Source: Pseudomonas paralcaligenes
GTDB lineage: Bacteria; Pseudomonadota; Gammaproteobacteria; Pseudomonadales; Pseudomonadaceae
Length of the DNA stretch: 47,658 nucleotides
Reading direction: 5' to 3'
Assembly: GCF_019655855.1 (NCBI RefSeq)
Contig: NZ_BPFX01000039.1
Coordinates: 1 to 47,658 of the forward strand
The translations under genes and the position numbers were made by a program. How positions within the stretch are numbered: position 1 is the stretch's first letter; each line of letters starts with the position of its first letter. Below the pieces are notes generated by a model that had not been told where the DNA came from, searched no databases, and saw nothing but the letters and a program-made list of their open reading frames with translations. Of the stretch, positions 34,066-41,859 are shown piece after piece.

Positions 34066-35199
34066 TCAGCCTTGTCGCAACTGGCCCAGCACCGTCAGGC
34101 TTCGCTCGATCTGCGCCGGGTCGGTATAGAAGTGGGGCGACAGACGGATGCCCTTGCCCCGCTGCGCGCAGATCACCTGCCGTTCCCTGAGCCGGGCGAA
34201 CAGCGCCTGGTTGTCCCAGCCGTCCCAACTGAAGGTCAGGATGCCGGCGCGCCGCGCCGGGTTCAGCGGGCTGTGCAGGCGCACTCCGTCGATCCGCTCC
34301 AGGCCCTCCTGCAGTTGCAGCACGCGTTCCTCGATCAGCGCCGCCACTCGTTCCATGCCCACTTCCTCGAGCAGCGACAGGCTGGCCTCCAGGGCCATGG
34401 CGCCAAGCATGTTCGGGCTGCCGCACTCGAAGCGGCGGGCGCTGCGGGCCGGCTCCCATTCCGTACGGTCGTAGTCGCCGGCATGCTCCAGCATGTGCCA
34501 ACCGTATTCGTGCAGGGCCAGTTGCTCGCGCAGGTCGCGGCGGCAATAGAAGACGCCGAGGCCTTCCGGGCCAAGCATCCACTTGTGGCCGTCGGCCATG
34601 GCGAAGGCGCAATCGCAGGCCTGGACGTCCAGGGGCTGGGCGCCGAGCTGCTGGATGGCGTCGACGCACAGCAGCACGCCACGTTCCCGGCAGCCGGCGC
34701 CCAGGCGCGTCAGGTCCAGGCGCAGGCCGCTGGCGAACTGCACCGAGCTGATCGACAGCAACCGGGTGCGCGGCCCGCAGGCGGCCAGCAGGGCGCCTTC
34801 CGGGTCGCTGCCGGCCAGGCTGACCTGCACCACCTCGACGCCACGTGGCTTGAGAGCCTCCCAGACGATACGGTTGGAGGGGAATTCCTCGTCGCTGATC
34901 ACCACCTGGTCGCCGCTTTTCCAGTCCAGGCCGAAGGCGACGAAGGACAGCGCCTCCGAGGTGTTCTTCACCAGCGCGATGTCGGCCGTGCCCGAGGCGT
35001 TGAGCAGGCGCGCCAGGCGTTCGCGCAGGCGCTTCTCCACCTGCAGCCACTGCGGGTAGTCGCGCGCGCCGCTGCGGATGTTTTCCATCGCGAAGCGCTG
35101 CACGGCTTCGCTGGCCCGTTTCGGCCAGGGCGCGACGGCGGCGTGGTTGAGATAGCAGAGGTCGCGATCGAGAGGGAATTCGTCGTTTAAATTGGGCAT
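34066..35199 (-). CDS. Class V aminotransferase-fold PLP protein
   Basis: A 377-aa PLP enzyme of fold type I, aminotransferase class V (cysteine desulfurase / isopenicillin N epimerase-like group). CYLNHAAVAPWP opens the fold. KNTSEALSFVAFG binds the cofactor phosphate, VDAIQQLGAQPLDVQ contains the Asp that contacts the PLP ring nitrogen, and the Schiff-base Lys is in ADGHKWMLGPEGLGVFY. The C-terminal domain ends RLSPHFYTDPAQIE. An IscS/SufS-type active-site Cys loop is not obvious, so I do not call it a sulfur donor; the substrate is unknown. The ATG at 35199 lacks a clear ribosome site. It is divergent from the TetR gene across 75 bp, which suggests that regulator controls it. Confidence 0.88.
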   Translation of the reverse strand: MPNLNDEFPLDRDLCYLNHAAVAPWPKRASEAVQRFAMENIRSGARDYPQWLQVEKRLRERLARLLNASGTADIALVKNTSEALSFVAFGLDWKSGDQVVISDEEFPSNRIVWEALKPRGVEVVQVSLAGSDPEGALLAACGPRTRLLSISSVQFASGLRLDLTRLGAGCRERGVLLCVDAIQQLGAQPLDVQACDCAFAMADGHKWMLGPEGLGVFYCRRDLREQLALHEYGWHMLEHAGDYDRTEWEPARSARRFECGSPNMLGAMALEASLSLLEEVGMERVAALIEERVLQLQEGLERIDGVRLHSPLNPARRAGILTFSWDGWDNQALFARLRERQVICAQRGKGIRLSPHFYTDPAQIERSLTVLGQLRQG

Positions 35200-35274
35200 T
35201 GGGCCGATGATCCGTGCATTTTGGCGCTGAACAGGCATAATGGCGCGCTTCGATTTTTATCCTGTAGTCACTTC

Positions 35275-35913
35275 ATGAACAAAGAACCTCGCAAAGTCCG
35301 TGAATTCCGTCGTCGCGAACAGGAAATTCTCGATACCGCGCTCAAGCTCTTCCTTGAATTGGGTGAAGACAGCGTTACCGTCGAGATGATCGCCGATGCG
35401 GTCGGCATCGGCAAAGGCACCATCTACAAGCACTTCAAGTCCAAGGCCGAGGTCTACCTGCGCCTGATGCTGGACTACGAGCGCGACCTCAACGCCCTGT
35501 TCCTGTCCGACGACGTGGCCCGCGACAAGGAAGCCCTGTCCCGCGCCTACTTCGAATTCCGCATGCAGGACCCCCAGCGCTATCGCCTGTTCGATCGCCT
35601 GGAGGAAAAGGTGGCCAAGGGCAACCAGGTGCCCGAGATGGTCGAGCAACTGCACAAGATACGCGCCTCCAACTTCGAGCGCCTGACCCAGCTGATCAAA
35701 GGCCGCATCGCCGAAGGCAAGCTGGAAGACGTACCGCCGTACTTCCACTACTGCGCCGCCTGGGCCCTGGTGCACGGCGCCGTGGCGCTGTACCACTCGC
35801 CGTTCTGGAGCGGCGTGCTGGAGGATCAGGAAGGCTTCTTCCAGTTCCTCATGGACATCGGCGTGCGCATGGGCAACAAGCGCAAGCGCGACAGCGAAAC
35901 GCCCTCGGCCTGA
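35275..35913 (+). CDS. TetR-family transcriptional regulator
   Basis: A 212-aa repressor-type protein. The N-terminal HTH (REQEILDTALKLFLELGEDSVTVEMIADAVGIGKGTIYKHFKSKAEVY, residues about 12-58, described by its ends EQEIL and KAEVY) is typical of TetR, and the ligand-binding helical domain follows. I chose the ATG at 35275 (MNKEPRKVREFRRR), since the upstream extension overlaps the divergent promoter region. Its position next to the class V aminotransferase and close to tatD matches PA2957 of P. aeruginosa as I recall it. The ligand is unknown. Confidence 0.92.
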   Translation: MNKEPRKVREFRRREQEILDTALKLFLELGEDSVTVEMIADAVGIGKGTIYKHFKSKAEVYLRLMLDYERDLNALFLSDDVARDKEALSRAYFEFRMQDPQRYRLFDRLEEKVAKGNQVPEMVEQLHKIRASNFERLTQLIKGRIAEGKLEDVPPYFHYCAAWALVHGAVALYHSPFWSGVLEDQEGFFQFLMDIGVRMGNKRKRDSETPSA

Positions 35914-35992
35914 CGCCATTCAGCCCGCCAATGATGCGCTCACGTGGTTGGCGGCGGGCATATACTCCGGGTGAACACCGCCGGAGCCTTCC

Positions 35993-36961
35993 ATGATCGT
36001 CGACCGCCAGGGGCGCCGCTTCCGCAACCTGCGTATCAGCCTGACGGCCGCCTGCAACTACGCCTGCACTTATTGCGTGCCGGACGGCAAGCGCCTGGTG
36101 GCGGCGCAGGACGAACTCTCCGCCGAGGCCATGGTGCGCGGCGTCGCCTACCTGATGGAGGCGGCCGGCATCGAGTGCCTGCGCATCACCGGTGGCGAGC
36201 CGCTGGTCAGCCCCAAGCTCGACCACTTCCTGCACGAGACCAGCCGGCTGGGCCTGCAGGACATCGGCCTGACCACCAACGGCCAACTGCTCACACGCAA
36301 GCTGCCGCTGCTGCTGGAGTGCGGTCTCAAGCGCATCAACGTCTCCCTGGATACCCTCGACCCGGTTGCCTTCAGGCGCATCGCCCGGGGCGGCGATCTG
36401 CCGACCGTGCTGCAGGGGCTGGACCAGGCACGGGCGGCGGGGCTCAAAGTGAAGATCAACATGGTGCCGCTGCGCGGGCAGAACCACGACCAGGTGCTGC
36501 CGATGCTCGACTACTGCCTGGAGCGGGGCTTCGAGCTGCGCTTCATCGAGCTGATGCGCATGGGCCACCTGGCCCGCGAGGGCGCCAGCTTCCAGCAGCA
36601 GTTCTACGGCATGGCCGAGCTGCTGGAGACGGTCGCCGGCCGCCATGCCTTCGTCCAGGCACCGGCACCGCTGGACGCCACGGCGCTGCGCTACGAGATT
36701 CCCGGCCACGGCTTCTTCGGCGTGATCGCCAACGAGAGTGTGCCGTTCTGCCGAACCTGCTCGCGTCTGCGCCTGTCCTCCACGGGCTGGCTGCACGGCT
36801 GCCTGTCGTCGAGCAACCGCCACTACGTCGGCGACCTGCTCGACAAACCCCGCCACCAGGCGTTGCCTGCGCTGCAGCGCCTGCTGGTGCGGGCTCTCGC
36901 TGACAAACAGGACATCGCCTTCGCCGGCGGTGTCACCGTGATGAAGATCATCGGCGGCTGA
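35993..36961 (+). CDS. MoaA-like radical SAM GTP cyclase-family protein
   Basis: A 322-aa radical SAM protein with every hallmark of MoaA (GTP 3',8-cyclase, first step of molybdenum cofactor synthesis). The S-adenosylmethionine cluster motif is CNYACTYC (CX3CX2C), RITGGEPLV binds SAM, and the C-terminal cluster motif is [19 protein letters not shown] (CX2CX13C). The double-Gly C-terminal tail is KIIGG. No moaC, moaB, moaD or moaE gene is near, so it may be an extra MoaA paralogue or an enzyme recruited to another product. A TATACT box at 35961 could be its -10. A GGAG site precedes the ATG at 35993. Confidence 0.85.
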   Translation: MIVDRQGRRFRNLRISLTAACNYACTYCVPDGKRLVAAQDELSAEAMVRGVAYLMEAAGIECLRITGGEPLVSPKLDHFLHETSRLGLQDIGLTTNGQLLTRKLPLLLECGLKRINVSLDTLDPVAFRRIARGGDLPTVLQGLDQARAAGLKVKINMVPLRGQNHDQVLPMLDYCLERGFELRFIELMRMGHLAREGASFQQQFYGMAELLETVAGRHAFVQAPAPLDATALRYEIPGHGFFGVIANESVPFCRTCSRLRLSSTGWLHGCLSSSNRHYVGDLLDKPRHQALPALQRLLVRALADKQDIAFAGGVTVMKIIGG

Positions 36962-36990
36962 TTCGTCGCCCGGTTCCCATAAGAAATCCC

Positions 36991-37884
36991 ATGACTGCCG
37001 AATTCCCCATCGCCTACATCGAGCCGGTGTTCCGACCACCGAGCGAAGCCCATTCTCTGATCCTGCCGGTGACCAACGGCTGTTCCTGGAACCACTGCAC
37101 CTTCTGCGAGATGTACACGGCGCCGCAAAAGAAATTCCGCGCCCGCGAAGAGGACCAGGTGCTCGACGAGATCCGCCGCGCCGGCGAGCGCCTGATCGTC
37201 CAGCGCGTGTTCCTCGCCGACGGCGATGCCCTGGTGCTGCCGACGCGGCGCCTGCTGAACATCCTCGTCGCCATCCGCGAGCACATGCCCGACGTGCGGC
37301 GCGTCTCCAGCTACTGCCTGCCGCGCAACCTGCGCAAGAAATCGGTGGAGGAGCTTCGCGAGCTGGCCGACGCCGGCCTGGGGATGGCCTACGTCGGCTG
37401 CGAGTCCGGCGACGACGAGGTGCTGGCGCGGGTCAACAAGGGCGAGACCTTCGCCTCCAGCCTCAGCGCGCTGGAGAAGCTGGGCGAGGCGGGCATCACC
37501 CGTTCGGTGATGATCCTCAACGGCCTCGGCGGCACCGCCCTGAGCGAGCAGCATGCCGACAACTCGGCGCGCCTGATGAACGCCGCGCAACCGGAATTCC
37601 TCTCCACCCTGGTGGTCAGCTTCCCCATGGGCGAGGCGCGTTTCCGCACCGGCTTCGAGGATTTCCAGCCGCTCGGCCAGCGGCAGCTGTTCCTCGAGGT
37701 GGAGCGCCTGCTGCAGGGGCTGGAACTGCGTGACACCGTGTTCCGCAGCGATCACGCCTCCAACTACCTGGTGCTCAAGGGCAACCTCGGCGCCGACAAG
37801 GAGAGGCTGCTGGCCCAGGTGCGCCAGGCCATCGAGCGGCCGCAGAGCGTGGGGCTTCGCCAGGAGTGGCAGCGCGGGCTGTGA
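36991..37884 (+). CDS. Radical SAM protein with CX4CX2C cluster motif
   Basis: A 297-aa protein whose fold signature is radical SAM: LPVTNGCSWNHCTFCEMY carries the iron-sulfur Cys, here spaced CX4CX2C instead of the canonical CX3CX2C. VFLADGDALVLPTRRL follows, where the motif usually has a Gly-rich SAM contact, and GLGMAYVGCESGDDEVLARVNKG resembles the Elp3/MiaB-type core. It ends without a TRAM or second Cys cluster. The gene lies 29 nt after the MoaA-like gene and is probably in the same transcript. I cannot name its reaction. Confidence 0.85.
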   Translation: MTAEFPIAYIEPVFRPPSEAHSLILPVTNGCSWNHCTFCEMYTAPQKKFRAREEDQVLDEIRRAGERLIVQRVFLADGDALVLPTRRLLNILVAIREHMPDVRRVSSYCLPRNLRKKSVEELRELADAGLGMAYVGCESGDDEVLARVNKGETFASSLSALEKLGEAGITRSVMILNGLGGTALSEQHADNSARLMNAAQPEFLSTLVVSFPMGEARFRTGFEDFQPLGQRQLFLEVERLLQGLELRDTVFRSDHASNYLVLKGNLGADKERLLAQVRQAIERPQSVGLRQEWQRGL

Positions 37885-37973
37885 GCAGATGCGGCGGCGG
37901 AGAGCTGTTGGCGCGGAAGCTGCTATGCCTTTCTATCCGCCGGTTTTCCGTCGCCGGCAGGGAGGAAAATCCG

Positions 37974-38579
37974 ATGCGTAGCTTTATTCTGTTGCTGGTG
38001 CTGGGTGCGCTCGGCGGCTGCATGAAGGTCAGCGACATGGCCGCGGGCACCGAGTACCACCTGCGCGATGCCGGCGTGCTCGACCACAGCGACACCCGCC
38101 GCTCCGCCTCCTGGCGGCTGCAGGCCGATTCCTTCATCTTCATCTCCCAGGGGCACTACGTGCCGCCGGGCGACGCCCACCCACGGCCCAACGTGGTGGC
38201 CCAGGAGGCCTTCAAGGCCTTCGTCGAGTACTTCCCGCTGGTGCGTCGCGCCAGCGCGCCCCAGGGCCTGGACGAGGCGATGAACGATGCGCGCACGGCC
38301 GGCGCCCACTACCTGCTGTACACCCGCTTCGCCGACGCCGACGACCGCATCGGCACGCTGACGGAATGGGAGGACCAGGAGGCGCTGGACCGGGTCGGGG
38401 TCGACTCCGGCGTGATCCAGCTGATGCTGATCGAGACCAGCACCCGCTACCTGGTGGACACCGCGCGCATCCGCAACCGAGGCGGTTTTCTGACACTCTA
38501 CGACAACCAGCCGGCCGACCAGCTGCGCGCGCCGTTCGAGCAGTACGCGCGGACGTTGCTGGGCGTGAGCGCCCGCTGA
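37974..38579 (+). CDS. DUF4823 lipoprotein
   Basis: A 201-aa predicted lipoprotein: signal peptide with lipobox LGGC (Cys about 16, LVLGALGGCMK). The mature part has YHLRDAGVLDHSDTRR, FIFISQGHYVPPG and YLLYTRFADADDRIGTLTEW, which fits the DUF4823 family found mainly in Pseudomonas. The ATG at 37974 has a strong GGAGGA site. No enzymatic motif is visible. It precedes the DUF1285 gene by 16 nt, so the two are probably co-transcribed. Confidence 0.82.
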   Translation: MRSFILLLVLGALGGCMKVSDMAAGTEYHLRDAGVLDHSDTRRSASWRLQADSFIFISQGHYVPPGDAHPRPNVVAQEAFKAFVEYFPLVRRASAPQGLDEAMNDARTAGAHYLLYTRFADADDRIGTLTEWEDQEALDRVGVDSGVIQLMLIETSTRYLVDTARIRNRGGFLTLYDNQPADQLRAPFEQYARTLLGVSAR

Positions 38580-38595
38580 GCAGAAGGAGACAAGC

Positions 38596-39165
38596 ATGAG
38601 CGACCCGGGCAAGGCCAACGACCTGCTGGCGCAGATTCCCAAGGGCGAAGGCAAGGGCCTGCCGCCGGTGCACCTGTGGAACCCCGATTTCTGTGGCGAC
38701 ATCGACATGCGCATCGCCCGGGACGGCACCTGGTACTACCTGGGCACGCCGATCGGGCGCAAGCCCATGGTCAAGCTGTTCTCCACCATCATCCGCCGCG
38801 ACGACGACAAGTACTTCCTGATCACTCCGGTGGAGAAGGTCGGCATCGTGGTCGACGACGCGCCGTTCGTGGCGGTGACGCTGCAGGTCGTCGGCGAGGG
38901 CGAGGCGCAGGTGCTGCGCTTCACCACCAATGTCGACGAGGAGATCGAGGCCGGCGCCGAGCACCCGTTGCGGGTGGAGCTGGACCCCGATACCCAGGAG
39001 CCCTCGCCCTACCTGCACGTGCGCCGCAACCTGGAGGCGCTGGTGCACCGCAACGTGTTCTACCAGCTGGTGGAACTGGCGGTGGAGCGGCAGATCGAGG
39101 GGAGGACCTGGCTGGGCGTGTGGAGCGGCGGCGAGTTCTTCCCCATCGGGCCGCTGCCGGAGTGA
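38596..39165 (+). CDS. DUF1285 family protein
   Basis: A 189-aa cytosolic protein of the DUF1285 family, conserved in many proteobacteria and without assigned function. Typical elements are PPVHLWNPDFCGDIDMRIARDGTWYYLGTPIGRKPMVKLFSTIIRRDDD (given by its ends and the Trp-Tyr-Tyr-Leu-Gly-Thr core), FLITPVEKVGIVVDDAPF and the closing GVWSGGEFFPIG. The AAGGAGA site before the ATG at 38596 is strong. It ends the plus-strand run and faces the MFS gene across 23 bp. Confidence 0.9.
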   Translation: MSDPGKANDLLAQIPKGEGKGLPPVHLWNPDFCGDIDMRIARDGTWYYLGTPIGRKPMVKLFSTIIRRDDDKYFLITPVEKVGIVVDDAPFVAVTLQVVGEGEAQVLRFTTNVDEEIEAGAEHPLRVELDPDTQEPSPYLHVRRNLEALVHRNVFYQLVELAVERQIEGRTWLGVWSGGEFFPIGPLPE

Positions 39166-39188
39166 CCCGGCGCGCCCGATGAGCCGTA

Positions 39189-40400
39189 TCAGGCTTGTCG
39201 GGGCTGCCGCGCGCCGGCGGCGAGCGCGGCCAGCGCCACCGCCAGCAGACCGAGCATCGCCAGGTTCACCGGGCTCCAGCCCAGGCCGCTGATCAGCGCG
39301 CCCGAGGCGAACGAGGCGGCCGCCGCCACGCCGCCGTTGCCCAGCTCCATCAGGCCCTGGGCCTGGCCGCTTTCCTCGGGCCCGTGGCCCTGGCCGAGCA
39401 GGGTGGTGCCGGCCACCAGCATCAGGTTCCAGCCCATCCCGAGCAGCAGGGACGAAATCAGGAAGTAGGCGTGCCGCTCGCCGCTCAGGGCGATGGCGGC
39501 GCTGGCCGCCAGCAGCACGATGCCGAGCAGCGCCACCCGTGGGCAGCCCAGGCGGTCCACCAGCGGGCCGGCGACGAAGGCCGGCAGGAACATGCCGACC
39601 ATGTGCCAGCGGATCACCTCGGCGCCGGCCTCCAGCGGTAGGCCGCAGAAGCTCATCGCCAGGGGCGTGGCGTTCATCACCAGGACCATCAGGCCGTTGC
39701 CGATCGCGGTGATCAGCACCGCGGCGCGCACCCGCGGCCGCGCCAGCAGGGCGCGCATGCCGGCCCAGCCGCGCCGGGCTGGCGGTGGCAGCGCGCCCTG
39801 GCGCAGGCCCAGGAGCAACGGCACGGCCAGCGCGGCGAGCAGCGCGACCAACAGGTAGGCGCCGACGAAGGGCCGTGCCAGGGCGCCCTGCGCCCACAGC
39901 GTCAGGGTCGGCGCCAGCAGCGCCGCGCACAGGCCGCCGCCGATCACCCAGGCGGTGGCGCGGCCCTTGTGCGCCTCGTCCACCGCCTCCAGCGCGGCGA
40001 AGCGGTAGTACATCGCCGAGGCCTGGTAGATGCCGATGGGCAGGGCGCCGAGGCAGAACAGCCAGAAGTCCGCCAGCCACACCCCGGCCGCGCTGAGCAG
40101 GCCGCCGCCGATGCCCGCGCCGGCGCCCAGCAGCAGCCCCGCGCGGCGCCCGTGACGCTGCATGAACAGCGACAGCGGCTGGGTCGCCAGCAGGTAGCCC
40201 AGCACCAGCAGGGCCAGGGGCAGGGTGGCCAGGCCGTTGAGCGGCGCCAGTTGCAGGCCGACCAGCGAGGTCAGGGTGATACCGATCATCGCGCAGCTCC
40301 AGAACAGGGCTTGGGCGAGGAACAGGCGCAGCAGCGTGGGGTTGCTCAGGAGCAGCAGCGAAGTGCTGCCGGCGGCGGTCTTGCTCGGTGAACCGCTCAC
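39189..40400 (-). CDS. Major facilitator superfamily transporter
   Basis: A 403-aa membrane protein with about twelve hydrophobic segments in two halves. The cytoplasmic loop between helices 2 and 3 (QRHGRRAGLLLGAG) fits the MFS pattern, and RLGCPRVALLG is its second-half counterpart. ALPIGIYQASAMYYRFAALEAVDEAHKGRATAW recalls the family of MFS proteins annotated as YbfB/UMF or drug exporters. The start is GTG at 40400, overlapping the DUF1272 stop (GTGA), so the two are translationally coupled. The substrate is unknown; the upstream regulator gene suggests an inducible carrier. Confidence 0.88.
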   Translation of the reverse strand: MSGSPSKTAAGSTSLLLLSNPTLLRLFLAQALFWSCAMIGITLTSLVGLQLAPLNGLATLPLALLVLGYLLATQPLSLFMQRHGRRAGLLLGAGAGIGGGLLSAAGVWLADFWLFCLGALPIGIYQASAMYYRFAALEAVDEAHKGRATAWVIGGGLCAALLAPTLTLWAQGALARPFVGAYLLVALLAALAVPLLLGLRQGALPPPARRGWAGMRALLARPRVRAAVLITAIGNGLMVLVMNATPLAMSFCGLPLEAGAEVIRWHMVGMFLPAFVAGPLVDRLGCPRVALLGIVLLAASAAIALSGERHAYFLISSLLLGMGWNLMLVAGTTLLGQGHGPEESGQAQGLMELGNGGVAAAASFASGALISGLGWSPVNLAMLGLLAVALAALAAGARQPRQA

Positions 40401-40654
40401 GATGCCTGCTCCCGGGCCGCGCAGCCGGCCGGGTTGTGGGTGCGTTCGGCGGTGGCGGGGAAGCGTTCCAGCTTGCCGGCCGGCCGGACCGGACGGCGCA
40501 CCAGTTCGCCGCCGCAGTTGGGGCAGTGGCCGTGCAGGCGCGCCTCGGCGCAGTCCTGGCAGAAGGTACATTCGAAGGAGCAGATGCGGGCGTCGGGCGA
40601 GTCGGGCGGCAGGTCGCGGTCGCAGCATTCGCAGCCGGGTCGTAGTTGCAGCAT
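40397..40654 (-). CDS. DUF1272 Cys-rich zinc-ribbon protein
   Basis: An 85-aa protein with nine Cys residues, eight of them in four CX2C/CX3C pairs (CECC, CSFEC, CQDC, CPNC) in the DUF1272 arrangement, starting MLQLRPGCECCDRDLPPDSPDARICSFECTFC-like (positions 1-32). It should bind one or two zinc ions. The C-terminal tail after [15 protein letters not shown] is variable. An AGAGGAAAA site precedes the ATG at 40654. The 4-nt overlap with the MFS gene suggests joint function or control. DUF1272 members have no known role. Confidence 0.88.
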   Translation of the reverse strand: MLQLRPGCECCDRDLPPDSPDARICSFECTFCQDCAEARLHGHCPNCGGELVRRPVRPAGKLERFPATAERTHNPAGCAAREQAS

Positions 40655-40726
40655 GGTGTTTTCCTCTATTGAGTGTTGCTGGCGAGTGCCGTGGCTCCGC
40701 GAAGCTTCGCTGTGCCGGCTCTGTTC

Positions 40727-40750
40727 GCGGACAAGTCCGCTCCCACAGGG
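40727..40750. repeat. Single REP element
   Basis: GCGGACAAGTCCGCTCCCAC: a GCGGAC/GTCCGC hairpin joined to the CCGCTCCCAC signature, the same REP class as 11513-11575 but a single copy. It lies between the GlxA-type regulator stop and the DUF1272 start. Confidence 0.75.
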
Positions 40751-40786
40751 GGGGCGACAACGGTTGGTTCAGCCTTTTCTCAAGGT

Positions 40787-41770
40787 TCAGGCGAAGCGTT
40801 CGGCGTAGTCCTGGGGGCTCACCGAGAGGTGCTTGTGGAAGGTGCGACGCAGGTTTTCCGGGTGGCGGAAGCCGGTCAGCCGGGCCACGGTGCCGATTGA
40901 CGCGCCGCTGTCCTGCAGCAGGTTGCGCGCGGCTTCCAGGCGCAGTTGCTCGACGTAGCGGCCGGGCCCCATGCCCAGTTCCTGGACGAACAGCCGCGAC
41001 AGGCTGCGGGGCGAGAGGTTAGCCTGCCGGGCCAGGGCCTCCAGCGACAGGTCGGCGGACAGGTGCTGGGCCATCCATTCCAGCAGGCCGAGCAGGCGCG
41101 GCGTGCGGCTGGGGTCCGGGGCGAGCAGAGCGCTGAACTGCGCCTGGCCACCGGGACGGCGCAGGAACATCACCAGGCGGCGGGCCACGGCCAGGGCAAG
41201 AGGGCGACCCAGGTCGGCCTCGACCAGTGCCAGGGCCAGGTCGATGCCGGCGGTGACCCCGGCCGAGGTGAACACATGGGGGTCGCCGTTGCGGCCGCTC
41301 GGGTCGTAGGTGTGCAGGCGGTCGCCGTCCACCTCGATGCGTTCGTGACAGCACAGGGCAGCCACGTCGGCCCAGTGGGTGGTGGCGCGGCGGCCGTCGA
41401 GCAGGCCGGCGGCGGCCAGGATCAGTGCGCCGGAGCACACCGAGCCGAGGCGCCGGGTGTGCGGCTCCACGTCGCGCAGCCAGGCCAGCAGCGGCAGGTT
41501 GGCGCACTGCGCCGTCTCGCCCAGGCCGCCGGGCACCAGCAGGGTGTCCAGCTCGTCGGGCGCGCAGTCGCGCCAGGCGCGGTCGGCGACGATGCGCAGG
41601 CCGGCGGAGGTCGCCACCGGCCCGGCCTCGTCGGCCAGCACCAGCAGGCGATAGGCCTCGGCCTGGCCGAGGCGGCGCAGTTCGACGTTGGCCGAGGCGA
41701 ACACCTGCAGCGGGCCGGTGATGTCGAGGCTCATCACGTCGGGGTAGATCAGGCTGGCGATGGTCTTCAC
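40787..41770 (-). CDS. GlxA-type AraC-family regulator with DJ-1/PfpI domain
   Basis: A 327-aa transcription regulator. The N-terminal DJ-1/PfpI (class I amidotransferase-like) domain (about 1-190) has LIYPDVMSLDITGPLQVF and the nucleophile-elbow Cys in GSVCSGALILAAAG. The C-terminal AraC double HTH (about 215-320) ends with the conserved FRHPENLRRTFHKHLSVSPQDYAERF. Proteins of this type respond to small amines and related ligands (GbdR, CdhR, ArgR groups in Pseudomonas). The start is GTG at 41770 with a perfect GGAGGA site. It is encoded just before DUF1272 and the MFS transporter, which it may control. Confidence 0.92.
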   Translation of the reverse strand: MKTIASLIYPDVMSLDITGPLQVFASANVELRRLGQAEAYRLLVLADEAGPVATSAGLRIVADRAWRDCAPDELDTLLVPGGLGETAQCANLPLLAWLRDVEPHTRRLGSVCSGALILAAAGLLDGRRATTHWADVAALCCHERIEVDGDRLHTYDPSGRNGDPHVFTSAGVTAGIDLALALVEADLGRPLALAVARRLVMFLRRPGGQAQFSALLAPDPSRTPRLLGLLEWMAQHLSADLSLEALARQANLSPRSLSRLFVQELGMGPGRYVEQLRLEAARNLLQDSGASIGTVARLTGFRHPENLRRTFHKHLSVSPQDYAERFA

Positions 41771-41859
41771 CGGGGCGCTCCTCCATTGGCTGGAGGCCAG
41801 TCTGGGCCCGCGCCCGCCTGGCAACAAGGACAACAGGCCCACAGATCTTGCCAAACGGC

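Noticed and set aside
34066..35199. Calling the class V aminotransferase a cysteine desulfurase
   Set aside because: The active-site Cys loop of IscS/SufS proteins is not evident and no iron-sulfur assembly genes are adjacent.
35993..36961. Naming the radical SAM gene moaA outright
   Set aside because: Motifs match MoaA, but no other molybdenum cofactor gene is near and Pseudomonas genomes usually carry other moaA copies, so the physiological role is not settled.
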